Shown piece by piece: positions 21,101-28,217 of a stretch of DNA of 35,454 nucleotides. The stretch spans positions 1,271,629 to 1,307,082 of the forward strand of contig NC_049993.1 of the NCBI RefSeq assembly GCF_000003815.2. The letters are read 5' to 3'. The stretch is from Branchiostoma floridae (taxonomy: Eukaryota; Chordata; Leptocardii; Amphioxiformes; Branchiostomatidae). The translations under genes were made by a program, and so were the position numbers. The notes beneath the pieces are model-generated. The model saw only the letters and a program-made list of their open reading frames with translations. It did no database searches and was not told the origin of the DNA. The stretch's first letter is position 1. Each line of letters opens with the position of its first letter.

Positions 21101-22348
21101 GGTATACGTACTCATTTACAGCTGAGTGAAGTGAGGAAAGTCCGAGGACACAAGTTCTGTGGCATATCAATTGAATTGAACCCATAACTTTTGGGTTACG
21201 CCATACAACACCACAAATATTATTTTTCCTGAGTTGCTATGGGGATCCTGTGGAACATTTCGTTTGTGGACAATACTATAAAGTTGGAATCCAAGCTAGT
21301 CTACCCCACAACATAGCACTAGTAGTTTCTTGTTTCACTATGATCCCCACGCCACCGAGTGCCCACGCACTGCATACATGTTTTGAACTTCTGTGTTTCA
21401 GTCGAACTGTAATTTCTAACACGAAGAGTAGATCACCAAAATTTTCGACTTTCCAACTCCAGTCTTTGTCAAGAAATAGGCAATTTCACTGCTTCTATGA
21501 CGTCATGTTATGCAGATAGAACACGTGGCTCGGTGAGCAGGAAATCATCAGGATTTGCACCCCAAAATTTACATGTTTCGAAATTACTCAAGTCTATTTC
21601 GGAAAAAGAGTACTACAATGAGTACTCTAGATTTCTTGTTACAAATTCCTCACTCGACTCCGCTAAAGTCTACGTCATTTGCAAACTGGTACTCGGCTGG
21701 GCAGCTTTCGGGAACAAAAAGTATGATCTAAAAAAGGCACCAAAAAACACAGGACGTAAAGAGAATAGTCGTGGGCATTATTTGTGTATATTTTTACGTA
21801 TACATTTCTATTTTTCGTTTCCACAAACAGCCCGACCGGGTCCCGGTTTGGAAAAAAGACCCCAGCGTAAGTCGACTTCAAGTCAAACGTTTGTGGCATC
21901 GTGTGTGGCGTAACTGGTAGAGCGTTCGGCTCGGAATCTAGAGGTCCCGAGTTCTATACCCGATGTGCCCCCGACGTTGTGCCCTTGGGAGAGGCACTTA
22001 ACACGACCTTCCTCACTTCACCCAGGTGTAAAAATGTGCACCTGACTTTGGTTGGGGAGGTAAAAGAAAAGACTACCTTTACCTTCTATAGGTAGTATGT
22101 ATGTGATACGGTTAATGTAAGTTACTAGCTAGTGCAGTGCCACATTGTCCTCGTCTGTCCAAAAGCGAAATAGAAAAATTAGTCGAGTGCGGCAGAGTTG
22201 ACGTCGACTCTGAGTCAAATGGGAAAAGCGTGTTTGTAAACTTATCCAATATCTCATTGAACGTGCATTAACTGTACATAATCTGTCCCACAGCCCGGCA
22301 GTGGTTACAGAAAACGTCTATGACAACGTTAAACCACCAGTCAACTGA
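12133..22348 (+). CDS. Discoidin-mucin-SEA type I membrane protein, whole gene (9 coding exons)
   Basis: Joined exons 12133-12199, 14609-14916, 15479-15623, 15933-17057, 17284-17396, 17508-17716, 19431-19580, 20459-20557 and 22294-22348 total 2271 nt: 756 codons plus TGA. All introns are GT-AG and every phase matches. Domain order: signal peptide 1-22; F5/8 type C domain about 27-172; Ser/Thr/Pro mucin 174-548; SEA about 550-656; a short Cys-containing stalk (Cys657, Cys666); transmembrane helix about 677-699; basic stop-transfer residues RLR; cytoplasmic tail 700-756 with Tyr737 and Tyr748. F5/8C domains usually bind glycans or phospholipids. SEA domains in membrane mucins self-cleave and hold two chains together. 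I infer a cell-surface mucin with a lectin-like head and a signalling tail. The architecture resembles vertebrate transmembrane mucins with an added discoidin head; I assign no orthologue. The weakest point is the exon 1-exon 2 link, because the acceptor at 14608 has a poor pyrimidine tract. Confidence 0.82.
12284..12312 (+). mobile_element. Possible mariner-type terminus in intron 1
   Basis: GGGGTGATCAATAAGTTCTG resembles mariner-family inverted termini. No matching right end was found in the intron, so the element is truncated or the match is chance. Confidence 0.35.
12647..12856. mobile_element. Foldback MITE in intron 1 (GTCACATAGG arms)
   Basis: CGGTCACATAGGTCGCGCGA pairs imperfectly with TGCGATCGT...CCTATGTGACTG at the right. 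The open frames on both strands here are the element itself. Confidence 0.8.
13090..13327. mobile_element. Foldback MITE in intron 1 (TTCCACTAGACGGCG arms)
   Basis: Left CCCTATTCCACTAGAACGGC with GCGCTCTCTCTGCGACCTAA mirrors right TTAAGGTCGCAGTGAGAGCG and CGCCGTCTAGTGGAAAGGGG. It is about 238 bp with arms of about 50 bp. Confidence 0.85.
14264..14320 (+). repeat. Dispersed repeat D, copy 1 (intron 1)
   Basis: The AATACAGAAA...CCGTGACACCATGTTTTGTC block is also present at 19956-20010 and 26108-26160 with about 75-85% identity by eye. Confidence 0.55.
14609..14916 (+). CDS. Mucin gene exon 2: N-terminal two-thirds of F5/8 type C domain
   Basis: Residues 23-125. The hallmarks of an F5/8C (discoidin) domain are present: the opening Cys27, the L-G-M-E-N-G-A-I start followed by D-D-x-I-T-A-S, then W-Q-T, Q-W-L-Q-I-N-L-G, V-L-T-G-I-Q-T-Q-G and the S-Y-K-L-L-Y-S-D-D-G strand pair. 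The frame has a stop at 14587, and the only AG between it and the conserved Cys is at 14607-14608. That fixes the exon start. The donor at 14917 (GTATGA) leaves phase 0. Confidence 0.85.
14955..15336. mobile_element. Long-arm TIR MITE in intron 2
   Basis: The arms of about 100 bp run inward from ACTAAGTGCTATATTCAACC and its mirror. They share CCGACGTTTCGTTGACCGTC, TGTCACCTTC, AGGGCAATTC, TGCAGCATAGGTGTC and GCTTACAGATG blocks. It fills most of the 562-bp intron. Confidence 0.88.
15479..15623 (+). CDS. Mucin gene exon 3: C-terminal part of F5/8 type C domain
   Basis: Residues 126-173. The exon contains I-F-D-G-N, T-T-Q-Y-V-R-V-N-P, the Trp of Q-S-W, and the classic ending R-L-R-V-E-L-L-G-C-D. 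Cys172 closes the domain disulphide with Cys27. The acceptor is TCCCTTTAG; the donor at 15624 is GTGAGT, phase 1. With exon 2 it makes a domain of about 146 residues, the normal size for the family. Confidence 0.87.
15933..17057 (+). CDS. Mucin gene exon 4: Ser/Thr/Pro mucin region
   Basis: Residues 174-548 are encoded by one 1125-nt exon. The first part holds six 12-residue repeats of type A-P-T-T-T-P-V-P-T-T-Q-P (36-bp unit, 15962-16177). The middle is non-repetitive and rich in Thr, Glu and Met. The last third has about 3.5 units of 31 residues (93 bp) with R-D-D-V-T-S and (V/A)-(M/V)-T-S cores. Such Ser/Thr/Pro density predicts heavy O-glycosylation and an extended stalk. The acceptor is CACATTTAG and the donor at 17058 is GTACGC. 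The ORF runs on past the donor to 17155, so a truncated secreted read-through form is possible. Confidence 0.87.
15962..16177 (+). repeat. 36-bp coding tandem repeat (6 units), mucin PTS repeat
   Basis: Six near-identical 36-bp units encode 12 residues each, with most variation at residues 7 (V/E), 9-10 (T/A, I/T) and 11 (Q/K). A partial unit continues to about 16190. Copy number is probably polymorphic. Confidence 0.9.
16716..17010 (+). repeat. 93-bp coding tandem repeat with paired TGACGTCA octamers
   Basis: About 3.5 units of 93 bp. TGACGTCA occurs at 16716, 16768, 16806, 16861, 16899, 16954 and 16992, with spacing of 90-93 bp within each series. One series encodes (V/M)-T-S in one codon register, the other encodes D-D-V-T-S in another register. 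Confidence 0.85.
17284..17396 (+). CDS. Mucin gene exon 5: N-terminal half of SEA domain
   Basis: Residues 549-586. The pattern F-E-M-T-L..L-T-F-T-D-D-L-N-D-P-E-S-T-A-Y-Q-D-L is the first beta strand and helix of a SEA domain. The acceptor is TTTCCCCCAG; the donor at 17397 is GTTAGT, phase 0. Confidence 0.82.
17508..17716 (+). CDS. Mucin gene exon 6: C-terminal half of SEA domain with cleavage site
   Basis: Residues 587-655 plus two bases. It carries V-T-S-V-T-I-L-G-F-R-S-G-S-V-I-V-D-Y. The G-S-V-I-V sequence matches the G-S-(V)-V-V autoproteolysis site of SEA domains in membrane mucins, so cleavage is predicted between Gly612 and Ser613. A second helix and a final strand (V-L-D-V-D-I-T-S-L) follow. 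The acceptor is TTCTTCCAAG; the donor at 17717 is GTGAGT, phase 2. Confidence 0.84.
18230..19337. mobile_element. G/C-homopolymer foldback element nested in the intron 6 MITE
   Basis: The ends GTGACAGCG and CGCTGTCAC are flanked by ACCGGT on both sides (18224-18229, 19338-19343). Comparison with the empty site in copy 1 (GGACCGGTCCAAC) proves an insertion. Both arms repeat GCGAT(C/T)TCGCCCC units with runs of 8-15 C or G. The unique interior contains the 100-N gap, so the length is a minimum estimate. Confidence 0.85.
18742..18841. other. Assembly gap (100 N)
   Basis: Exactly 100 N, the usual placeholder for unknown length. It lies inside the nested element, and the homopolymer arms probably defeated assembly. 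Confidence 1.
19431..19580 (+). CDS. Mucin gene exon 7: stalk and transmembrane helix
   Basis: Residues 656-705. A short stalk with Cys657 and Cys666 is followed by Y-A-I-I-G-G-A-G-G-V-T-V-I-I-L-V-V-F-V-I-I-V-C, then R-L-R-Q-N-N. The helix (about 677-699) starts with a Gly-rich face that could pack against a partner helix. The acceptor is TTTACTGCAG; the donor at 19581 is GTATGA. Confidence 0.87.
19956..20010 (+). repeat. Dispersed repeat D, copy 2 (intron 7)
   Basis: TACAGAAATAAAAGCCCTGTCGGTTGTGATACCATGTTTC-type block; see the copy at 26108. Confidence 0.55.
20459..20557 (+). CDS. Mucin gene exon 8: cytoplasmic tail, proximal part
   Basis: Residues 706-738 form a hydrophilic tail starting K-E-D-F-T-L and ending H-E-Y-D. 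The Asn codon of Y-D-N is split across the next intron. The acceptor is CGTGATAG; the donor at 20558 is GTACGT, phase 2. The phase match on both sides supports this short exon. Confidence 0.8.
20711..21025. mobile_element. 315-bp foldback MITE in intron 8
   Basis: AGGTGGGGTCACACATGCG pairs with CGCAGGTGTGATCCCACCT. The arms continue through ACTTAAATATATACG/CGTATATAAGT, GTCCGTTTGAGG, CTACCAGGCTCC and AATAATAG blocks. The window's last bases (35440-35454) repeat CTCTACCAGGCT, so another relative may start at the edge. Confidence 0.88.
21687..21850. mobile_element. Foldback repeat, family B copy 2 (intron 8)
   Basis: CTCGGCTGGGCAGCTTT at the left and AAACAGCCCGACCGGGT at the right are partial complements. 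The inner sequence is related to 8181-8365. Confidence 0.65.
21901..22090 (+). mobile_element. tRNA-headed SINE in intron 8
   Basis: A tRNA-like head has an A-box-like TAACTGGTAGAG (21911) and a B-box-like GAGTTCTATACCC (21949). It is followed by CCCTTGGGAGAGGCACTTA and a CACCCAGGTGTAAAAATG body. It is not a functional tRNA: it has no clean acceptor stem and no intact B box. Confidence 0.75.
22294..22348 (+). CDS. Mucin gene exon 9: tail end with Tyr motifs, stop
   Basis: Residues 739-756. It completes Y737-D-N-P-A-V and adds Y748-D-N-V-K-P-P-V-N before TGA (22346-22348). Both tyrosines have Asn at +2, the consensus for GRB2-type SH2 domains. The acceptor is CTGTCCCACAG. No AATAAA follows within 400 bp; the first one seen is at 23487-23492, beyond a MITE, so the 3' end is undefined. 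Confidence 0.8.
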
Positions 22349-22769
22349 TACTGAATCACCGCTTCGTCTGTAAGGCCATGGTAAGACGGATGTTCTTTCG
22401 TCCATAAATGCACATTTCATAACCTACAGCTAGGTACTTCGTGGATACACACCTATTTGAAGTTTTCGCATGAAATTTCATCTGTTACGGGAATCAACAT
22501 TGTAAACTTTTAAAGAATATTATATTGATAGTCTTCATTATACATTCATGCCTATCGGGCTAAGTACTGGCATATAGATATACAAAGCACACATGATGAC
22601 ATGGAAAAGGTTTCCAAGACTAATCTAAAACATGGGTTATAAAACTATTCTAATACATTTGTTCGGCTTCTTCTCTTTTGTTAGTAATGGTAACAATGTG
22701 GCTTGAGATGTGTTAATATTATGTAGTGTGATCAAAATGCACCACAAAAAATCTTTTCAACACTAGACA

Positions 22770-23243
22770 AAGACTTATCTTATACGCTATATCCGTACAC
22801 AAAGCAATGCGCTTACCAAAAAGCTTTAACCAGTCCTCTGCCCCTTCACACGTTGATGTGACCCTAAGCCTGCGTTTGTTTACAGATAATCGGTAGGCCC
22901 TAATGTTCTCAGAAGTCTCACAGCACATACATGTCGGCTCCCCTCGATACTCTGTGAGCCTATACAAAGTTAGATTTCTGTTCGCTGAATAGGATTATCT
23001 CCTAAGATGTGTGATGGACCCCATCTGTGTTAGTGCCTATTGGCTATCCCTCAATAAGGACGGGGGGCGATATAGGCTACTGGCACCTTTGACCCGTTGT
23101 TGACGTAACACTTCTGCTCAGGTCAAGTGACATAAGCTTCGGGTCAAATCAGCTCGAATGTATTAGAGGACTGGTTGAAAGCTTTTTAGCAAGCAATTTA
23201 CTTTGTTATTGTATACGGATATCGCGTGTAAATTTCTTACAAT
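22770..23243. mobile_element. Foldback MITE, family A copy 2 (longer)
   Basis: The arms share TATATCCGTACACAAAGCAA, GCTTACCAAAAAGCTTT and AACCAGTCCTCTG with the right-end complement. The interior adds about 250 bp absent from copy 1. It starts about 420 bp after the mucin stop codon and may overlap its 3'UTR. Confidence 0.8.
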
Positions 23244-23249
23244 GCTAGA

Positions 23250-24030
23250 AGTTCTCTTTCTCTTCTCGCATGAAACCAAGATTTTGTGGTGGAAACACCT
23301 GATAGCGTCTACTGACTTGCACGTCGACTTTAGAAGACCTCACTCTACGACACTGGACAACACAGCTTCAATGCATAGATAAATTGAAAAATGAAGAAAC
23401 TTCAATTGACATTGATGAATTTCAATGTAGATTCCAAACGTGATGTTTGAATGCTATCTATGTTGACATAATGTAGTGTCAAATCCAATAAACTTTACAT
23501 TTTCACATAAACAAATGCTATGTTATTGCTTCATGCATGATTTTGGTAGAAAATGTCTAAACAAGGAGGTTATATGGTCTTGACTACCAAACGCTGCTCA
23601 TGTTCTGGACTCTCGAACTGTTCTCGAAATGATTAATCAGAGCATTGGCATAACACCAGTGACAGCGACGCTTTAAAAAAGTGACCTGTCAGTGATGACT
23701 TTGGAATGGACAAGACCCCGTAGATTGCTTACATGTACATGCCAACCTCGCTGTATAAAGTATTCAGCTTTTTTAAGCTAAGAACAATCAGTAAAAGTGC
23801 ACATGGACAAATAATTTGTTACTGCAAATCTCAAGCAGCAAAAATGGAACAGCCTATATGAAAGACTTAAAGTAAAGATCAGTAAAGTATCAAGAAATGT
23901 CTCAGTTCTTACTCACTTCATTACCTCCATGAAATGTAATGGAGGTTATATTTTCACTAGCGTTTGTCTGTGTGTCTGTCTCTCTATCAACAAGATAACG
24001 GCCGGGTGGATTGATTTCATAAAAGCTGAA
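23250..24030. other. Intergenic; AATAAA at 23487, short T/G-rich tract
   Basis: AATAAA at 23487-23492 is the first polyadenylation signal after the mucin stop, but it lies 1.1 kb away. A GTCTGTGTGTCTGTCTCTC tract lies at about 23966. Confidence 0.4.
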
Positions 24031-24034
24031 AATG

Positions 24035-24310
24035 GTTACATTTTGGGCCACTTAGCGGCTTCCCTTGATACTGCAGCGCAACCTCCGGTTTTGCTATCTC
24101 GTGCTCTGAACAAGCTATAGTCACGAATTTTATGTATTAGGTAGCTCTTGTGCTAAGAAAGAAGTGAGATAAGTTTTGGCCCCCTAGCGACTAGTTTGGG
24201 GATAGCAGGGGCATTTTAATTTGTCAAAAACTTCTGAAGTGAATAGCTCTGGAAGGGAACAACGGATTTTCATGATTTTGGTATGTAGGTACCTTAGACA
24301 ATGTTGGTAA
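24035..24310. repeat. Dispersed repeat E, copy 1
   Basis: About 250 bp shared with 32103-32345, including AGCGGCTTC, ATCTCGTGCTCTG, GGTAGCTCTTGTGC, CCCCTAGCGACTAGTTT, GGGATAGCAGGG and GTCAAAAACTTCTGAAG. There is no coding sense. It lies just 3' of the minus-strand gene. Confidence 0.8.
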
Positions 24311-24433
24311 CACAAACGACTATTACAACTATTATCAAACAGTAAAGATTAACATACTATTAGATAAATCTGTAATATCTCATCACAGTCCAATGGCGGA
24401 TATATTAGCACCATAGATAAAGGTGTCTCCTAT

Positions 24434-24630
24434 TTAAGAGCTGAGGTCACAGAGAGAAACTGATGTCATCCTAAAGTTGCCCCTCCGTCTGTGAGTGTTT
24501 AGGTGCTGTGTATGCGTCATCTGGATGAGTCTCTCACACAGCTCCGAGTCTGCTAACGCCCGTTTGGTGCCAGCCTCTAGGATCAAACACCTGGTGACGT
24601 GGTTCCGGATGGGCCAATCAGGAGGGACCT
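24434..24630 (-). CDS. Minus-strand gene exon 2 (last)
   Basis: After TTTTACCAG the frame that fits exon 1 is open for 64 residues (V-P-P-D-W-P-I-R-N-H-V-T-R-C-L-I-L-E ...). The other two frames stop within 20 codons. The N-terminal 45 residues look like a folded domain. The final 15 are low in information content. Confidence 0.58.
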
Positions 24631-25629
24631 CTGGTAAAATGAAAGAGCAAATGAAGCAAGGAGGAATACGGGAGAGGGGTAGGGGGTAGGAGAAATATTT
24701 AAGTAAGGTTTAAGAAAGGGAATTTATTCCAGATGGTCTTAGAGAACAGAGTCAAGTTCATGGAAATCCATCCCATTTTACTAAAGAATACAAGAAAACA
24801 GTGGCATTAATTTTCTAGGGAAAACTGATAAGAGAGCCCAAACTAGCACACCCCAATGAAAAACTTGTTTAAACGGAGACACATGTTGTACAAAGCCAAA
24901 GGTGTGAAGACACCTTACACAACGCCTCCTAGCAGTCATGAAAGGAACTGCTTGACATGATTGCAATCCTAGCTATCAGCATGAATAGAATTGCTTGACA
25001 GAAGACGTCAGGAAGAACACAACCCATACAAATAACATAATAACAATCTATACGTAGCTTTTTTTAAGTCTAAGAAAGGGGATAAAAAGTAGAGCCTTTC
25101 ATTTGAACCCCTAACCTGCAGATTTTTTTGTCCCGGCCAAAAGTCTCCTCGCTGTCCTGAACTCTGCCGGGTCCACAGCAGCTCTAACCATCATCTCTCT
25201 CCCGCTCTCATTCACTCCTTCATTCACCAGGATGTCCGTCAGAACAGTCGCCACCGCGTCTTGGTCATGCTCAGCCCAGAACCAGTCCAGAACGTCAAGG
25301 TCAACAAAAACCAGGCTAAGCGTCCCTTTCTGTACATTAATACAGGCTTTAAACACTCCCATGGCCTGCGCTAACTTCTTCAAACGATCCTTGGTCGATC
25401 CGTTCTTCACGATATCTCTGATTATCCTTTGATCGACCTGTTGTATATATTTCCCTGCTGTTGTTGTGTTGGAATACGCTGTCGTCAGTTTAACGTTAAG
25501 AACAGCGCATTTGATGCTTTGGTGGGCAACATGTTGGATGCAAGGAGTTATAGTAGAAGAACGATGTCCAAGTTTCCTGGGACTTGAGTTTAGGCTTGTT
25601 GCGGTGACAGGTTTTGGAGGTGAAGCCAT
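24434..25629 (-). CDS. Unrecognised 236-residue protein, two-exon minus-strand gene
   Basis: Coding parts are 25629-25116 (171 codons plus one base) and 24630-24434 (two bases, 64 codons, TAA). The donor (CTGCAG then GTTAGG) and the acceptor (TTTTACCAG) agree in phase. I do not recognise the family. Residues 1-55 are Ser/Thr/Pro-rich and look disordered. The rest is compact: a basic helix around K-D-R-L-K-K-L, then G-V-F-K-A-C-I-N-V-Q-K-G-T-L-S-L-V-F-V-D-L-D, then W-F-W-A-E-H-D-Q-D-A-V-A-T-V-L-T-D-I-L. Exon 2 has C-L-I-L-E-A-G and a D-S-E-L-C-E-R-L-I-Q helix. The G...A...G-x-L-x-L-V-x-x-x-D pattern faintly recalls L7Ae/GADD45 folds; this is a guess. The frame is open upstream to 25734, so an upstream coding exon joined at an AG near 25687 is possible. 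An ATTAAA-type signal could be the reverse complement of 24215-24220. Confidence 0.62.
24640..25110. other. Intron of the minus-strand gene, no distinct element
   Basis: The intron runs 24631-25115 (485 bp). It is A+T-rich, with nothing repeated elsewhere in the window that I could see. Confidence 0.5.
25116..25629 (-). CDS. Minus-strand gene exon 1
   Basis: This is the longest non-repetitive open stretch on the minus strand, with even amino-acid composition and no repeat content. It starts at the first Met downstream of the probable acceptor (G at +4, weak -3). It ends in phase 1 at a GTTAGG donor; the stop lies just 3-6 nt inside the intron. Confidence 0.65.
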
Positions 25630-25948
25630 GAGACAATGTGTCGATACTGGTCCAGTCCAACTACATGTAGGATAGCAAATCTGTGAAGTTAACAACATTA
25701 GACAATAATGTAATGTTGATCTTTCCAAAAACACAACTTGGCGTCTACTTGATTAGTCTCTAAATCAATATCGTTTAAACGTCCAAATATGACTTACCAA
25801 CACGTCGTTTTATTTCAGAACACTTTATTGCTATACTAGTTGCGCAAGGGGTCTTTGATACCACAACGCGCTGCTTAATTTTTGCCTGATTCTGAAAAAA
25901 AGAATAACAAGAAAATGCCAAAATGGGACATATGTCGTGTGATGGTCT

Positions 25949-25972
25949 TACTTGTACTTGTACTTGTACTAG
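25949..25972 (+). repeat. (TACTTG)n hexanucleotide run
   Basis: Four near-perfect units of ACTTGT. Confidence 0.8.
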
Positions 25973-26107
25973 TGAAACTAGTTTGGGAGTTATAGAAGTA
26001 ACACATGTTTGGTAGTCAAGAGTGTAGTAAGTGCTATGATTAGCATTTCTAACTATGAAAGTGGTATAATTAGTCTACCACACAAGTGTTACTTTGTGCA
26101 CTTTTTG

Positions 26108-26160
26108 AATACAGAAATAAAGGAGTTGGCTGTGATGCCATGTTTCGTCGCTTTCGGCAT
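26108..26160 (+). repeat. Dispersed repeat D, copy 3
   Basis: ATACAGAAATAAAGGAGTTG with GGCTGTGATGCCATGTTTCG matches the copies in introns 1 and 7 of the mucin gene. Confidence 0.55.
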
Positions 26161-26185
26161 CTTGTTTATTTCACTCATCTTAGTC

Positions 26186-26366
26186 AATAGAATTTTCATC
26201 AAGCAGTGACTACTTTTTAAAGGTAAACACATGTACAGTCACGTATCTCTAAATTTTCGATGGCTATCAGTCCATCTTGTTCACTGAGTGACTCATAGCC
26301 ATCGAAAATTTGGAGGTACGTGTGTTTGCATTTAAAAGGTAAACACTGTTTGATGAAAATTCTATT
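26186..26366. mobile_element. 181-bp foldback MITE
   Basis: AATAGAATTTTCATCAAGCA pairs with its near-complement at the right end. The arms continue through GGTAAACAC and AAATTTTCGATGGCTAT to a 25-nt loop. Nearly the whole element is stem. Confidence 0.88.
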
Positions 26367-26726
26367 AACTGTGTGACTGATGAATCTCTTCAATGAGATT
26401 CACTCATCTTCTTTTATTCGCCTTCTCGCTCAAATTTGGAGTCTGTAGAGGATATCACCCATAAGATTTACTTGCTGCGGCCTGAGCAGTTTGCTTCGCA
26501 ATGAAGTATGCAGATTTTCAGTGGGCGTCTAATGGTATGCCCGAAGGTAGAACTTTTTGTCTAAATCGTCTAATTAACAGAGCTAGCCGTGGTAACTGGC
26601 TGCTAAAGAATCATATCACCCGTTTATTTACTTATTTTGTTATTCATTAATATTTTAGGGTCATCCCTCCAGGTAACGTAGTTATACTATGATTGTCGCA
26701 GCATGAAAGTTAATACTTGGTAGAAT

Positions 26727-26999
26727 ACATTATAGAGAAAATGCTAACACTTTTTACTTCCAACACTGAATTAAACTACAGGGACTTACCCCTCTAAATT
26801 TTCGGTCAATCTCAGTCTACACTGTTCACAGAATGACCGGGCTTTCTATCTCCAGCAGTGACGTCAGGAAGACAACACTTTTGCAGGAGGGGGTCAGAAG
26901 TATCAGAAAGTTTAGAATACCGAAAATGTAGAGGGGTCAGTCCCTATACTTTAATTCAGTGTTAGAAGTAAAGTGTTATTTTCTCTCTACAATAAATGA
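26727..26999. mobile_element. 273-bp foldback MITE
   Basis: The arms share TTCCAACACTGAATTAAACT, AGGGACTTACCCCTCTA and ATTTTCGGT blocks with the right end. The loop holds a TGACGTCA octamer (about 26862). Confidence 0.88.
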
Positions 27000-27640
27000 T
27001 TGTCGACATGGCGGATTGGACTACTGCAAAGTAAGAGTGCAGTAATCTAAAAAGTACTGCTACTGTGAGGTAACCTTATACGTCATTAGGTATTCAAATC
27101 GACTTCCAAATCTTACTTCGCAACAAACGTTGTACTTATACCTGAGGTAACAAACAAAGCTGTCTTAGATGGAAGCGGAGTGAAGTAAGATAAATCACTC
27201 ATCAAGTAGCCACCTCTGGCCTGACTTTAATTGGCGGACTTTGTAAACGTCACCCCGGAATGGGCAAACATTCTCTAAATTGCTCAATAACCCTTTTGTC
27301 AACATTTGAGGCAGTATATGAGTTCTGGCTATACATTTCACTATGGAAACCAGACCCTAGTCCACTTGTGGAAGCTTAAAACATTTGCCGCCAAATATTG
27401 AGCTTATTAGTTTGCAAAAATAAAATGAAAATCATTCAATTGTATTAAAAAATTGTTAAGGTTATTCAATACGAAATGGTAGGGGAAAATATTTGCTGAA
27501 CAAACATCTAGTGCAACTGGTGTTGACTATATTATACAGCACTCATCGAGGTTAGTTTGTATTGCACCTGAGTGTAGCGGGCATCAAATGACAATTGTTT
27601 GGCTTGGGGAATTGTTCATGTACACGCTTGTTGCTGCTTT
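27000..27640. other. Intergenic, nothing recognised
   Basis: No coding, RNA or repeat evidence found. Confidence 0.4.
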
Positions 27641-27642
27641 GC

Positions 27643-27752
27643 GTCTACTACTACTACATGTACAGTTACTACTAACACTACTACAACCACCACCAACACT
27701 ACTATTACTACTACTGCTACTATTACTACCGCCACTACTACTAATCTACAAC
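27643..27752 (+). repeat. (CTA)n-type trinucleotide microsatellite
   Basis: Degenerate CTA/CCA/CTG runs. The Leu-rich 119-residue open frame over it is an artefact. Confidence 0.95.
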
Positions 27753-28103
27753 CAGATCCACGGTGGCGTAATTTGTAGTATCCAACTTACCACCGGTGCC
27801 CGCTTAGCCGGCTATACTCTCTGGCCAGTTTTGATACTATCTGATGGCACCGTAGGATCTGCTTGGAGATTATACTACTATTACTATATTCATACCGGAG
27901 ATATTCTGCTACAAGCATTAACTGAGGTTCACATCGCAAAACTATAATTCCAACATCATTCACATGATTCCTAAGATGATCTCTAATACATGCAATTGGG
28001 ATTATCGTAACAAAATGTTCGCAAAATTGATGCAATCACGTGTTGCGATGACAAACTACAGATCAGACTAGTACATTGTACATGTACCTACCTCCATGGA
28101 GTG

Positions 28104-28217
28104 GGGCTAATATCTGTGCGAGGCTGAGATTGTGTCCCCTCCTTAATCACCCCCGTGCCCCCCCGGGTTCCAGCAGGTGTGGGGTAGTCCCTAGCAGTGT
28201 CACGTCCCGACCCTTAT
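28104..28217 (-). other. Possible minus-strand exon, coding or 5'UTR
   Basis: The frame is open for about 38 residues (includes D-Y-P-T-P-A-G-T-R-G-G-T-G-V-I-K-E) and ends at a donor GTAGGT with AG before it. It could be an upstream exon of the minus-strand gene 2.5 kb away, but its phase (2) does not fit either candidate acceptor before 25629. It would then have to be untranslated or belong to another transcript. Confidence 0.2.

Noticed and set aside
21901-21965. tRNA gene
   Set aside because: B box and stems are imperfect and it is followed by a SINE body.
27588-27947. Leu-rich 119-residue frame resembling a membrane protein
   Set aside because: Hydrophobicity comes from the CTA trinucleotide repeat.
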